The notes below the pieces were generated by a model. It did not search any database and had not been told where the DNA came from. It worked only from the letters and a program-made list of their open reading frames with translations. 64,000 nucleotides of DNA. Source: UBA3478 sp038134285 (GTDB lineage: Bacteria > Bacteroidota > Bacteroidia > Flavobacteriales > Flavobacteriaceae). Position numbers and translations under genes: made by a program. Below are positions 8,889 to 17,402 of the stretch, in pieces. Where the stretch lies: positions 124,001 through 188,000 of the forward strand of contig JAYPUW010000001.1 of NCBI GenBank assembly GCA_038134285.1. Reading direction: 5' to 3'. The first letter of the stretch is position 1. Every line of letters starts with the position of its first letter.

Positions 8889-10160
8889 ATGAAAAATGAA
8901 CTCGGTATCCTAAAAAAGGTTGGGCTTGGAATCGTTTTCACACTATTCTGCAGTACTTCGGTACTTGCGCAAACCAATCGGATTTTTACTATCAAAGGCG
9001 AGGTGTACGACGCCCAAACGAACGAGATGCTCTCTTTGGCCTCTATTCGGCTTGAAGGCACCTCTTATGCAACGGTCAGCAACGACGATGGAATCTTCAG
9101 TATTAAGTACAATGAAAACGAGAATCCCACACACCTCATTATTTCTTACTTGGGATATAGAACGGCACGTATTGCTCTTGGCGAAAACGACATTCGAAAA
9201 GAGAACATTAATGTAGGATTAATAAGCGATTCTATTCGCCTTGAAGGTGTTAATGTAATAAACAGTGAAGACGCCAAAGCCATTGTAGTTAAAATGATAG
9301 ACCGCTACGACAAACAGAAGCCCTTTCAGCCAAAGACAGCTGTGTCTTTCTTTAGAGAACGCATCAATCGCCGAAACAGAAATCTCTCAATTACGGAGGC
9401 TGTCATTGAAATACAGAAAAACCACATAAAAGAGGGATTAAACGGAGCCTATGTCATCGAGTCACGCAAGCGTAATGATTACAAGCCACTCGACACCATC
9501 GCTTTAAAATTACAGGGCGGACCCTACAACCTCCTCTACCTCGACCTGCTCAGCCATCGCAACGATATTTTGGACGACGAAAGTATTGACAAGTATAACT
9601 TTCGTTTAGACGGAACTGTTCGTTACGATGAAAATGACGTTTACATCATCCATTTTCAGCAAAAAGAAGAGGTGTTCGAACCCCTTTATCAAGGCGAATT
9701 GTACATCACGGTAGATTCATACACCCTGGCGCGATCAAATTTTGAGATGAATATTACCAATAGCGAAGAAGCTGCAAAACTCTTTGTACGCAAAAAACCT
9801 AAATCCCTTCAGATTGAGCCGACCCGAGTCGCCTATCGTATCGATTACGGGGTTTCTGATTCAGATCCGATACTCAATTATGCAGATCTTGAGATGGATT
9901 TTACCATCAACTGGAAGAAGCGTCTTTTCAATCGAAACTACAGTGTATCTGCTGAAATGGCCTTTACACAATGGGATACCGCTGAAAAGGAAGAGGTAAA
10001 GCCTAGAAGTGAACGTCTGAAAACCTCTGTGATCATGGTCGATTCTGAAAGTGGTTTTAGCGATCCTAATTTTTGGAAGAATTACAATGTGATTGAGCCT
10101 GATCAGACCATTGAATCGATCTTAAAGCGCATCGAAAGACAGCTTCGAAGAGCGCGGTAG
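8889..10160 (+). CDS. Secreted carboxypeptidase-regulatory-like domain protein
   Basis: A 423-residue exported protein with a signal peptide of about 28 residues ending VLAQ. Residues of about 32-115 form a carboxypeptidase D regulatory-like beta-sandwich (IKGEVYDAQT, SLASIRLEGTSYATVSNDDGIF, ISYLGYRT). The following 300 residues are a strand-rich DUF5686-like or unknown extension. In Bacteroidota the first domain often sits at the N-terminus of TonB-dependent receptors, but no plug or barrel is present here. It is probably a periplasmic or surface accessory protein. It is transcribed away from the sugar operon and does not overlap its neighbours. Confidence 0.75.
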   Translation: MKNELGILKKVGLGIVFTLFCSTSVLAQTNRIFTIKGEVYDAQTNEMLSLASIRLEGTSYATVSNDDGIFSIKYNENENPTHLIISYLGYRTARIALGENDIRKENINVGLISDSIRLEGVNVINSEDAKAIVVKMIDRYDKQKPFQPKTAVSFFRERINRRNRNLSITEAVIEIQKNHIKEGLNGAYVIESRKRNDYKPLDTIALKLQGGPYNLLYLDLLSHRNDILDDESIDKYNFRLDGTVRYDENDVYIIHFQQKEEVFEPLYQGELYITVDSYTLARSNFEMNITNSEEAAKLFVRKKPKSLQIEPTRVAYRIDYGVSDSDPILNYADLEMDFTINWKKRLFNRNYSVSAEMAFTQWDTAEKEEVKPRSERLKTSVIMVDSESGFSDPNFWKNYNVIEPDQTIESILKRIERQLRRAR

Positions 10161-10196
10161 TCGGCGAAATTAGACGGAAAAAATCACCTTAAAAGT

Positions 10197-10226
10197 TTGT
10201 TCTGACGGGATAAACCAATACATTTC
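10197..10226 (+). promoter_or_regulatory. Putative promoter of the nagB-GH20 operon
   Basis: TTG at 10197-10199 and TACATTTC at 10219-10226 are separated by 19 bases. This resembles the Bacteroidota -33 (TTG) and -7 (TAnnTTTG) boxes with one mismatch in the last base of the -7 box. The start codon of the NagB fusion follows 35 bases later. Confidence 0.4.
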
Positions 10227-10261
10227 TCGTTCAGTCTTTTTTAACAAAAAATACATCAATA

Positions 10262-12187
10262 ATGGCCAAGACTCCGACAACCGAGCTGACCTACAAAGCT
10301 CCGGGAACCCATGAAGAAAACCGTTACGAAAAACTGCATAATGTAATCGTATCCTCAGCCGCAAAAGGATCTGAGCTCATTGCACAAGAAATTGCTGATA
10401 TCATTCGTGCAAAACAGGCAAAAGGCAAAAACTGCGTGCTTGGACTCGCAACGGGCTCATCTCCACTTAGCGTTTACGCAGAATTAGTGCGAATGCACAA
10501 AGAAGAAGGGTTGAGTTTTCAAAATGTCGTGAGCTTTAATCTCGATGAGTATTGGCCTATGGGCAAAGAAAATCTGCAGAGTTACCATTACTTCATGCAC
10601 GAAAATCTCTTTGACCACATTGACATCAAACCCGAAAATATTCACATACCAGATGGAGAGGTCAAAGCAAATCAGGTGCGCGCCTATTGTCAAGACTATG
10701 AGGCAAAAATTGAGGCTGCTGGCGGACTTGATTTTCAGCTTCTAGGAATTGGTAGAACCGGACACATCGGCTTCAATGAACCCGGTTCAAATCAAAACTC
10801 AAGAACAAGACTGGTCAATCTTGACCACATCACTAGAGAAGATGCCGCAGAGGGCTTTCAAGGCTTAGAATACGTGCCGAAGCGCGCAATAACCATGGGT
10901 ATTGCAACAGTGCTCTCAGCGAAGCGCATTGTACTCATGGCTTGGGGTCAGAAAAAAAGTGAGGTGGTACAGCAAGCCATTGAGGGTACTGTGACCAGTC
11001 AGCTTCCTTCCTCTTTTCTTCAAACGCATGAGAATACTACGTTTGTATTAGATGAAGAGGCTGCGGCAGAACTGACCCGCATTAAAACGCCTTGGATCGT
11101 TCAAACCTGTGAGTGGAACGACAAACTAAAATATCAGGCCGTAGTATGGTTATGCCGTAAAACGGGTAAATCGGTATTGAAGCTGACAGAGTCTGACTAC
11201 AATGAAAATGCCCTAGCTAATTTGCTTGAGACTCAATCGGTCTACGATTTAAACATTGAAATCTTTAACCGTCTACAACACACGATCACCGGCTGGCCAG
11301 GCGGAAAACCCGATGCAGACGATTCGCACCGACCAGAACGTGCCCGACCTAAATCGAAAAGAGTTATCATTTTTAGCCCTCACCCCGACGACGATGTGAT
11401 TTCTATGGGAGGAACTCTCGATCGTCTCATCTCACAAGGTCACGAGGTTCACGTAGCTTACCAGACTTCTGGAAGCATCGCCGTGTCGAATCAAGAAGCG
11501 CTAAAATTTATTGAGGTAGCCTGTGACATGATGCTGGGGGCAGAGAGCAATACCTTAAGAGAATTAAGGGCTAATATTGACAAGCTCAAAGATGGTGAGA
11601 TTCCATCGGCTGAGATACGCAATCTCAAAACCATCATCAGACAACGCGAGGCGATCGCTGCGACGCGCTACCTTGGTCTACCAGATGAGAACGTTCATTT
11701 CTTGAAGTTGCCTTTTTACGAAACAGGAGCTGTTAAAAAGGCGCCGATTTCACAAGAGGATATTGACATAATGAATCACCTGATCAAGAGCATTCGTCCT
11801 CACCAGATCTACGCTGCTGGTGATTTAGCAGATCCGCACGGAACTCACCGTCTTTGTATTGACGCCCTTCAACACTCATTGAGTCAGTTGCGTAAAGAAC
11901 CCTTCTTGAAAGACTGTTGGGTATGGCTTTATCGTGGCGCTTGGCACGAATACGAGCCTTATGAAATCGACATGGCTGTTCCAATGAGTCCGGCTCAGGT
12001 AAGAAGAAAGCGACGTGCCATTTTCTTCCACCAAACGCAGAAAGACGGCGTCATGTTTCAGGGCAACGATCCACGGGAATTTTGGGTTAGAGCCGAAGAC
12101 CGCAATCGCGAAACCGCGGACATATACCGTCAATTAGGATTGTCTGATTACGCAGCCATCGAAGCCTTCAAGCGCTATTACTACTAA
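10262..12187 (+). CDS. nagB: Glucosamine-6-phosphate deaminase fused to a PIG-L deacetylase domain
   Basis: A 641-residue cytoplasmic protein with two domains. Residues of about 20-300 are NagB-like: GLATGSSP phosphate loop, NLDEYW, and the catalytic-region GIGRTGHIGFNEPGS with His168. Residues of about 365-630 are a PIG-L/LmbE deacetylase with the zinc motif HPDDD at 374-378. NagB converts glucosamine-6-phosphate to fructose-6-phosphate and ammonia; the PIG-L half could remove an N-acetyl group first, so one chain might replace NagA plus NagB. The fused form is a recurrent Bacteroidota architecture, so it is not an artefact. The hexosaminidase gene follows 15 bases later, which supports amino-sugar catabolism. 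Confidence 0.9.
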   Translation: MAKTPTTELTYKAPGTHEENRYEKLHNVIVSSAAKGSELIAQEIADIIRAKQAKGKNCVLGLATGSSPLSVYAELVRMHKEEGLSFQNVVSFNLDEYWPMGKENLQSYHYFMHENLFDHIDIKPENIHIPDGEVKANQVRAYCQDYEAKIEAAGGLDFQLLGIGRTGHIGFNEPGSNQNSRTRLVNLDHITREDAAEGFQGLEYVPKRAITMGIATVLSAKRIVLMAWGQKKSEVVQQAIEGTVTSQLPSSFLQTHENTTFVLDEEAAAELTRIKTPWIVQTCEWNDKLKYQAVVWLCRKTGKSVLKLTESDYNENALANLLETQSVYDLNIEIFNRLQHTITGWPGGKPDADDSHRPERARPKSKRVIIFSPHPDDDVISMGGTLDRLISQGHEVHVAYQTSGSIAVSNQEALKFIEVACDMMLGAESNTLRELRANIDKLKDGEIPSAEIRNLKTIIRQREAIAATRYLGLPDENVHFLKLPFYETGAVKKAPISQEDIDIMNHLIKSIRPHQIYAAGDLADPHGTHRLCIDALQHSLSQLRKEPFLKDCWVWLYRGAWHEYEPYEIDMAVPMSPAQVRRKRRAIFFHQTQKDGVMFQGNDPREFWVRAEDRNRETADIYRQLGLSDYAAIEAFKRYYY

Positions 12188-12202
12188 TAAAACATCAAGA
12201 CT

Positions 12203-13708
12203 ATGATCCGTTCGCTGCCATTCTTTTCGATTTGTGTATTCATGCTGTTCTCTTGTGCCCAACCAGAGCCAAATGGAGCCGCTTATCAGCAGCTCATTCC
12301 CCTAGCCGATGCCGTAACGCTTGAGAGCGGAGGTTTTTCACTTCAAGAAAACGCATCTTACAATTTGATCGGCTTTTCAGAACAAGAGGCCACGTCTTTC
12401 GAGGAGGTGTTGACTGATCAGGCAAGTATTCACGGTTTAGCCTTGACCAAAGCCAGTGGTAAAGAATCGGCACTTCAGCTCGCTGTTGACACCTCATTAG
12501 CAAGAGAAGCCTACGTTCTTGAGGTCAAAGCAAACGGCATCTCGCTTAAAGGCGGAAGTCCTGCTGGGGTTTATTTCGGCTGGCAAACGCTGCGGCAAAC
12601 GCTTTTTCTTCAAGCCGATACTAACCAGCCGTTGGTCTTAAAGGCTGTGCTTATTTCAGATCAACCCACCTACGGATATCGTTCGGTGATGCTTGACGTA
12701 GCCCGACATTTTTTCGATGCCTCAACGGTAAAAGAACTCATCGATCAAATCACCCTTTACAAAGTGAACACCTTGCATTTGCATCTTGCAGACGATCAAG
12801 GATGGCGTATTGAAATCAAGAAGTGGCCTAACCTAACCGCCCACGGGGGGCTTACAGAGGTGGGTGGCACCGATGGAGGATTCTACACTCAAGAACAATA
12901 CAACGATTTAGTGGCATACGCGGAGCAGCGGTTCATTACCATAGTTCCCGAGATTGACCTCCCTGGACACACGAATGCAGCGCTTTCTAGCTACCCAGAA
13001 CTGAACTGTGACGGTATAGCTCCTGAGCTGTACACCGGAATCGAAGTCGGATTCTCTACCCTTTGTGCAGAAAAAGAAATCACCTACACTTTCTTAAATG
13101 AGGTGTTTGAAGAACTAGCACAGATGACCCCTGGACCTTACCTCCATATCGGAGGAGACGAATCTCATGTCACCGAAGAAGACGATTACGTCAAAATGGT
13201 GAATTTTGCCCTTCAGACCGTTAAAGATTTGGGCAAAACCCCTGTCGGATGGGATGAAATTTCGCACGGAAACATTGACCAAAATACCGTTTCTCAATAT
13301 TGGGCCAGCTCAGAAAACACCAAAAAAGCTTACGACAAAGGAGCCCAACTCATCATATCGCCTGCCATTCATGCCTACCTCGATATGAAATACGATTCAC
13401 TGACCCCAATCGGACTTAAATGGGCCGGATACCTCCCAATTGACAAGGCCTACGATTGGTCTCCCGATCAACTCGTCGAAGGAGTCTCTGCGGAGCGCAT
13501 CATCGGAACAGAAGCCCTTCTTTGGACAGAAACCGTAACAACATCTGCAGATATTCAGTATCTTATGTTTCCTAGAGTACTTGGAATCGCTGAAATAGGA
13601 TGGACCTCGGCTGACAAGCGCAATATAGAAGCCTACAAAATACGGCTCGAGAGTCACTTAAAAGTTTTAGATCGATTAGCGATTGGCTATTACAAAGGTT
13701 CAGAGTAG
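12203..13708 (+). CDS. Beta-N-acetylhexosaminidase, GH20 lipoprotein
   Basis: A 501-residue protein with a lipoprotein signal (FMLFSC, cysteine near residue 18). The N-terminal part (to about 140) is the GH20b-type alpha/beta domain. The TIM barrel follows, with GYRSVMLDVARHFF, the LHLHLADDQGWRIEIKKWP region and the catalytic Asp319-Glu320 pair in HIGGDE. The enzyme removes terminal GlcNAc or GalNAc from chitin oligomers or glycans by substrate-assisted retaining catalysis. Lipidation suggests outer-membrane or periplasmic location. It is co-oriented with the NagB/PIG-L fusion upstream, so its product plausibly feeds that enzyme after uptake and phosphorylation. Confidence 0.92.
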   Translation: MIRSLPFFSICVFMLFSCAQPEPNGAAYQQLIPLADAVTLESGGFSLQENASYNLIGFSEQEATSFEEVLTDQASIHGLALTKASGKESALQLAVDTSLAREAYVLEVKANGISLKGGSPAGVYFGWQTLRQTLFLQADTNQPLVLKAVLISDQPTYGYRSVMLDVARHFFDASTVKELIDQITLYKVNTLHLHLADDQGWRIEIKKWPNLTAHGGLTEVGGTDGGFYTQEQYNDLVAYAEQRFITIVPEIDLPGHTNAALSSYPELNCDGIAPELYTGIEVGFSTLCAEKEITYTFLNEVFEELAQMTPGPYLHIGGDESHVTEEDDYVKMVNFALQTVKDLGKTPVGWDEISHGNIDQNTVSQYWASSENTKKAYDKGAQLIISPAIHAYLDMKYDSLTPIGLKWAGYLPIDKAYDWSPDQLVEGVSAERIIGTEALLWTETVTTSADIQYLMFPRVLGIAEIGWTSADKRNIEAYKIRLESHLKVLDRLAIGYYKGSE

Positions 13709-13731
13709 AGAAGGATTTTAAACCGTCTTTT

Positions 13732-14682
13732 ATGGAGCTTAAAAACGAACATCTCGAGATTCCTGGCAATCCATCGGTAGACAAATCAAGTAGCTACCGC
13801 CTCAATCAACGCGAAGGTGGAGAGCCGCTTAAAGCCCTAAGCGAAGAACAGTGGAGCTTTTGGATAGAGAATGGATATGTAGTGATTAAACAAGCCATCT
13901 CTAGAGAACAGGCCGTCAAGACCGCGTCATTTCTATGGGAGTTTGAAGAAAAAGATCCAAACGACCCTGCTACCTGGTACGCACCGGCTCGTGCAGAGAT
14001 GCAAATGAAAGAATTGATCGGAACAGGAATGGTCGAGGCCTACAATCACCCGTTGATGTGGGAGAACCGTCAAAGTCCGAAGATATATGACGCCTTTAGA
14101 GACATATGGGGGCGCGACGAGCTTTGGGTAACCATCGATCGCGCAAACCTCAACTTTCCGCAAAAACCTGGCCATGAGCAAAAAGGTTTTATTCATTGGG
14201 ATTACGACCCCGAAACTAGACCTCAAAACGTACAGGGCGTGTTAGCCTTAGCGGACCAAAATGACCCAAACATGGGCGGATTTCAGTGTGTTCCGTGGCT
14301 TTACCGAAATTACGATACCTGGAAGCTTACGCAGCCTGAAGACCGAAACCGTTTTCAACCCGATATGACGGGGCTAGAAGACGAATTAGTCAAGGTGCCC
14401 CTTGAAGAGGGAGATATGCTCATTTTCAATAGCACACTGGCCCATGGTATTCGACCAAACAAGTCGGAAAACATGGTGCGTATTGCTCAATACATTTCAA
14501 TGATGCCGGCCGACCCCGGCAATGAAGCGCTTATTGATTGGCGTGTATGCTCATGGAGCGAACGAATTGCCCCCGAGGGTTACGCCTTTCCGGGAGATCC
14601 TAGAAAATGGGAACAAACCCGATACGAAAGAGCAGACTTGTCTGAACTAGGACGAAAACTACTAGGCCTAGATCCTTGGTAA
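13732..14682 (+). CDS. Phytanoyl-CoA dioxygenase (PhyH)-family protein
   Basis: A 316-residue cytoplasmic protein resembling Fe(II)/2-oxoglutarate-dependent PhyH-type oxygenases. The His-x-Asp pair is in FIHWDYDPETRP (about residues 160-165) and the distal histidine is in LAHGIRPN, followed by a conserved-looking arginine (RIAQYI) suited to binding 2-oxoglutarate. It starts 23 bases after the GH20 stop and 18 bases before the SDR gene, so all may be one transcript. The substrate is unknown. Bacterial members hydroxylate small metabolites as often as lipids, so a lipid role should not be assumed. Confidence 0.8.
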   Translation: MELKNEHLEIPGNPSVDKSSSYRLNQREGGEPLKALSEEQWSFWIENGYVVIKQAISREQAVKTASFLWEFEEKDPNDPATWYAPARAEMQMKELIGTGMVEAYNHPLMWENRQSPKIYDAFRDIWGRDELWVTIDRANLNFPQKPGHEQKGFIHWDYDPETRPQNVQGVLALADQNDPNMGGFQCVPWLYRNYDTWKLTQPEDRNRFQPDMTGLEDELVKVPLEEGDMLIFNSTLAHGIRPNKSENMVRIAQYISMMPADPGNEALIDWRVCSWSERIAPEGYAFPGDPRKWEQTRYERADLSELGRKLLGLDPW

Positions 14683-14700
14683 ATTGAGCCAGCATTAAGC

Positions 14701-15471
14701 ATGATAAATAGCATTCTTATCACTGGATCAACTGCGGGTATTGGTTTTGAAACCGCTAGAGTACTCGCCAATCAAGGGCACAAGATCTTCCTTAATGGAC
14801 GAACAGAAGAAGGAACCTCTGCTGCCGTTGAGCGATTGCGCGCCTCATGCAAAGAAGCTGTCATCCACGGCGTAGTTTGCGATTTTTCAAAACCTATCGA
14901 TATAGGCGTTTTTCCGCAAAAAATTGATGTACTCATCAATAATGTGGGTATTTATACCTCTAAAGATTTTTTAATAACTAGTGATGAAGATTGGTATGCA
15001 CAATTCGAGGTGAACTGCATGAGCGGAGTGCGACTCAGCCGACACTTTTTACCTCAGATGCTGGCCTCAAACTATGGACGCATCTTGTTCATCTCTAGCG
15101 AATGCGCCTATCTCGCCCCTGAAGACTTGATCTCCTATAGTAGCACAAAAGCTGCGTTACACGCCCTGTCAAGAGGATTGGCAAATACCACACGAAACAG
15201 CGGCGTAACCGTAAACACCATTGTGCCCGGATCGACCTATACCGAAGGAGCAGAGCGTTTCATTGAAGAAAAAGCGGCACAACAAAACAAGGATCCTAAT
15301 CAGGTAGCCCAGGCCTTCATAAAATCTGAGCGCCCACAGTCGCTCATCGAGCGCTTTGCACGCACCGAAGAAGTAGCTCAACTCATCGCCTTTTATGCCA
15401 GTGCTGAGTCAAGCGCAGTGAATGGCTCTGTCATTTTTTGCGAGGGCGGAAGCACCAGCGCTACCTTTTAA
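14701..15471 (+). CDS. SDR family NAD(P)-dependent oxidoreductase
   Basis: A 256-residue classical short-chain dehydrogenase. The N-terminal TGxxxGIG cofactor motif reads TGSTAGIG, NNVG stabilises the sheet, and the catalytic Ser, Tyr and Lys appear as SSE and YSSTK at about residues 145-157. The arginine in LNGRTEEG after the second strand suggests NADPH preference. The C-terminus ends with the usual GSVIFCEGGS. It lies between a PhyH-like oxygenase and CutC in a plus-strand run. The substrate cannot be inferred. Confidence 0.88.
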   Translation: MINSILITGSTAGIGFETARVLANQGHKIFLNGRTEEGTSAAVERLRASCKEAVIHGVVCDFSKPIDIGVFPQKIDVLINNVGIYTSKDFLITSDEDWYAQFEVNCMSGVRLSRHFLPQMLASNYGRILFISSECAYLAPEDLISYSSTKAALHALSRGLANTTRNSGVTVNTIVPGSTYTEGAERFIEEKAAQQNKDPNQVAQAFIKSERPQSLIERFARTEEVAQLIAFYASAESSAVNGSVIFCEGGSTSATF

Positions 15472-15481
15472 TCAAACCAAA

Positions 15482-16207
15482 ATGCAATTTGAAGTCTGTT
15501 CCAACTCATTCACCTCTGCCAAAAATGCCCAAGAAGCGGGTGCCCATCGGATAGAACTTTGTTCTGAGCTAGGAGTAGGTGGCGTGACCCCATCGTTTGG
15601 TCTGATAAAAAAGGTCTGTGACGAACTGACCATTAAGGTGAATGTTCTCATCCGTCCAAGAAGTGGAAACTTCCTCTACAGTGAAGATGAACTTGATGTT
15701 ATTTTAAGAGACATTCAAATGGCCGCAGAGCTAGGAGTGAACGGTATTGTGTGCGGATCGCTAAATAAAAACCATTCGATAAACGAAAAACAGCTTGAGG
15801 CCATGCTCAAGGCCTCATCGGGTGTAGAATTTACCTTTCACCGTGCCTTTGATCTCACCCCAGATCCAGTAGCCGCTTATGATCTATTAGCGAAGCATCA
15901 GGTAGATCGAATTCTAAGTTCGGGGCAACAACAAAGGGCGATTGACGGTTTAGCATTGCTCGTCCAATTGAATGAGCGAGGAGGCGTACGCTTGATGCCT
16001 GGCTCAGGAGTCAATGCGACAAATATCAAGACCTTTGTTTCTCATGGTTTTGAGGAAGTCCATTTTTCAGGAACGGTCATGAGCCTTGAGCCCAACCAGG
16101 CACCAAAAATCCCTTTTATCACACAAGGCTTACTCGCAGAATACGGTTACCCGACCTCTGATCTCATTCGACTCAAAGAAATTATTGCGTCAGCCGAATC
16201 GGACTAA
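15482..16207 (+). CDS. cutC: CutC family protein
   Basis: The start is the ATG at 15482, which gives 241 residues beginning MQFEVCSNS; an in-frame ATG at 15422 would overlap the SDR gene by 50 bases and add a leader not seen in the family. CutC is a TIM-barrel cytoplasmic protein historically linked to copper tolerance, although its enzymatic role is uncertain. Hallmarks seen: an N-terminal EVCSNS strand, RIELCSELGVGGVTPS, the RPRSGNF loop and a C-terminal MPGSGVN phosphate-type loop. It ends 1 base before the convergent cytochrome gene. Confidence 0.88.
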   Translation: MQFEVCSNSFTSAKNAQEAGAHRIELCSELGVGGVTPSFGLIKKVCDELTIKVNVLIRPRSGNFLYSEDELDVILRDIQMAAELGVNGIVCGSLNKNHSINEKQLEAMLKASSGVEFTFHRAFDLTPDPVAAYDLLAKHQVDRILSSGQQQRAIDGLALLVQLNERGGVRLMPGSGVNATNIKTFVSHGFEEVHFSGTVMSLEPNQAPKIPFITQGLLAEYGYPTSDLIRLKEIIASAESD

Positions 16208-16208
16208 A

Positions 16209-17270
16209 CTATTTGGTTTTTTTGACCCCAAAATTTTCTTCGTAGAAGGCCATAATGGGTTGATATGGCCCCAATTGGTGCTGTTCTACAGAGAAGTTGT
16301 CGGCATAGGGTCCGTAAGGAGTTGACATGGGTTTTTTAATCCGATCCGGAAAGTCAAGCTCTAGATTGGCGCGCTGCGGACGCTCTTGTTGATTCATATA
16401 TCCCGCAACATCATAGGCCTGCTCGTCGGTGAGAATCGGATTGTCATGGCTGACGCCAAAGGGCATGTTATACTTGATAAATTGAGCCGCAGTAATGACA
16501 CGATTCATACCAGCCCCGTTGTTATATGAGTTGGGGCCCCATAAAGGCGGATAGGTATAGGTCAATCCATCTGCATTCTTCAAGCCCTGGCCGTCTTGTT
16601 GATGACAGACAGCGCAATGAGTGTTGTAAACCACTGCCCCTTGCTCTAAATTCACTGCGCGATTCGGAAGTTCTATGGGCTTCAGTCCTTTTTTGACCGT
16701 AGCAGGATCAACCTCTAGGTAATCATCTAACCATTCAATGTAGGCAATCATGGCCAACATTTCAGGCTGGTCGACCTCCAAAGATCTTCCGTTCATACTT
16801 CGGGTGAAACATCCGTTAATACGCTCAGCCAAGGTTCCCATTTTATCTTCTCTTCCTCTGTATTGTGGAAAACGCTGATCGACTGAAACTAAAGAAATAC
16901 CATAATCTTTAGCGCCATCATTGAGGTGGCAGCTGGTACATTGTAAGGCGTTTTCTGTGTAACGTTTACTAGGGTCATCGGCTAGAGGTCCGAGTAATTC
17001 ATCGGTTTGCGTGAGCAGTGCGTATCCGAATTGAAGTTGCTCGTCACCTGACTGTGCCACCGCATCAAATAGGGGTAACTTTTCTTCGGCAAGATCTTGA
17101 ATTTCAGCGGCAGGTATAGCCATCATACGCACTTGTGGCACGTCTACTAAGAAGGTACCTATTAATAAGAGTGATACGAGAAGAACTAAGGTCAATCCAG
17201 CCGTTGCTATGGTTCTTGAAAGCCTGCTGATGAGATCTTCAAGTTCTTGTTTAGACTTCTTTGGCTGCAT
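16209..17270 (-). CDS. Dihaem cytochrome c, thiosulfate dehydrogenase (TsdA)-like
   Basis: The start is placed at the ATG ending at 17270 (353 residues); an upstream ATG would add an implausible Cys-containing leader. A membrane anchor spans about residues 22-43. Two haem sites are seen: CTSCH at 111-115 and CAVCH at 219-223. Cys154 in INGCFTRSMNG matches the position of the unusual cysteine axial ligand of haem 1 in TsdA thiosulfate dehydrogenases/tetrathionate reductases. This makes sulfur chemistry a better guess than generic electron transfer. The gene stands alone, and the product would face the periplasm. A generic membrane-bound c-type cytochrome is the main alternative. Confidence 0.72.
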   Translation of the reverse strand: MQPKKSKQELEDLISRLSRTIATAGLTLVLLVSLLLIGTFLVDVPQVRMMAIPAAEIQDLAEEKLPLFDAVAQSGDEQLQFGYALLTQTDELLGPLADDPSKRYTENALQCTSCHLNDGAKDYGISLVSVDQRFPQYRGREDKMGTLAERINGCFTRSMNGRSLEVDQPEMLAMIAYIEWLDDYLEVDPATVKKGLKPIELPNRAVNLEQGAVVYNTHCAVCHQQDGQGLKNADGLTYTYPPLWGPNSYNNGAGMNRVITAAQFIKYNMPFGVSHDNPILTDEQAYDVAGYMNQQERPQRANLELDFPDRIKKPMSTPYGPYADNFSVEQHQLGPYQPIMAFYEENFGVKKTK

Positions 17271-17390
17271 CTTTGTTAAAAAGGTTGGTTCACTAAATGT
17301 AGCGAAAAGTAAGCTCTGATTTTCTAAGGCTAAGTAACACGAGTTACACAACCAACGTATTCTGCATAGGGTTTTAAGCTACCCAGCGTT

Positions 17391-17398
17391 TATCTTTG
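17391..17398 (+). promoter_or_regulatory. Putative -7 box next to the Sua5 start
   Basis: TATCTTTG matches the Bacteroidota -7 consensus TAnnTTTG exactly and ends only 4 bases before the GTG start of the Sua5 gene. If it is used, transcription would begin at or beside the start codon, giving a leaderless mRNA. No good TTG box is seen at the expected spacing. Confidence 0.35.
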
Positions 17399-17402
17399 AG
17401 CT

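Noticed and set aside
10262..12187. NagB-PIG-L fusion as an assembly or frameshift artefact
   Set aside because: The frame is continuous, both catalytic motifs are intact, and this fused architecture recurs in Bacteroidota.
15422..15482. CutC start at the ATG at 15422
   Set aside because: It would overlap the SDR gene by 50 bases in another frame and add a 20-residue leader that does not fit the family. The ATG at 15482 gives the usual N-terminus.
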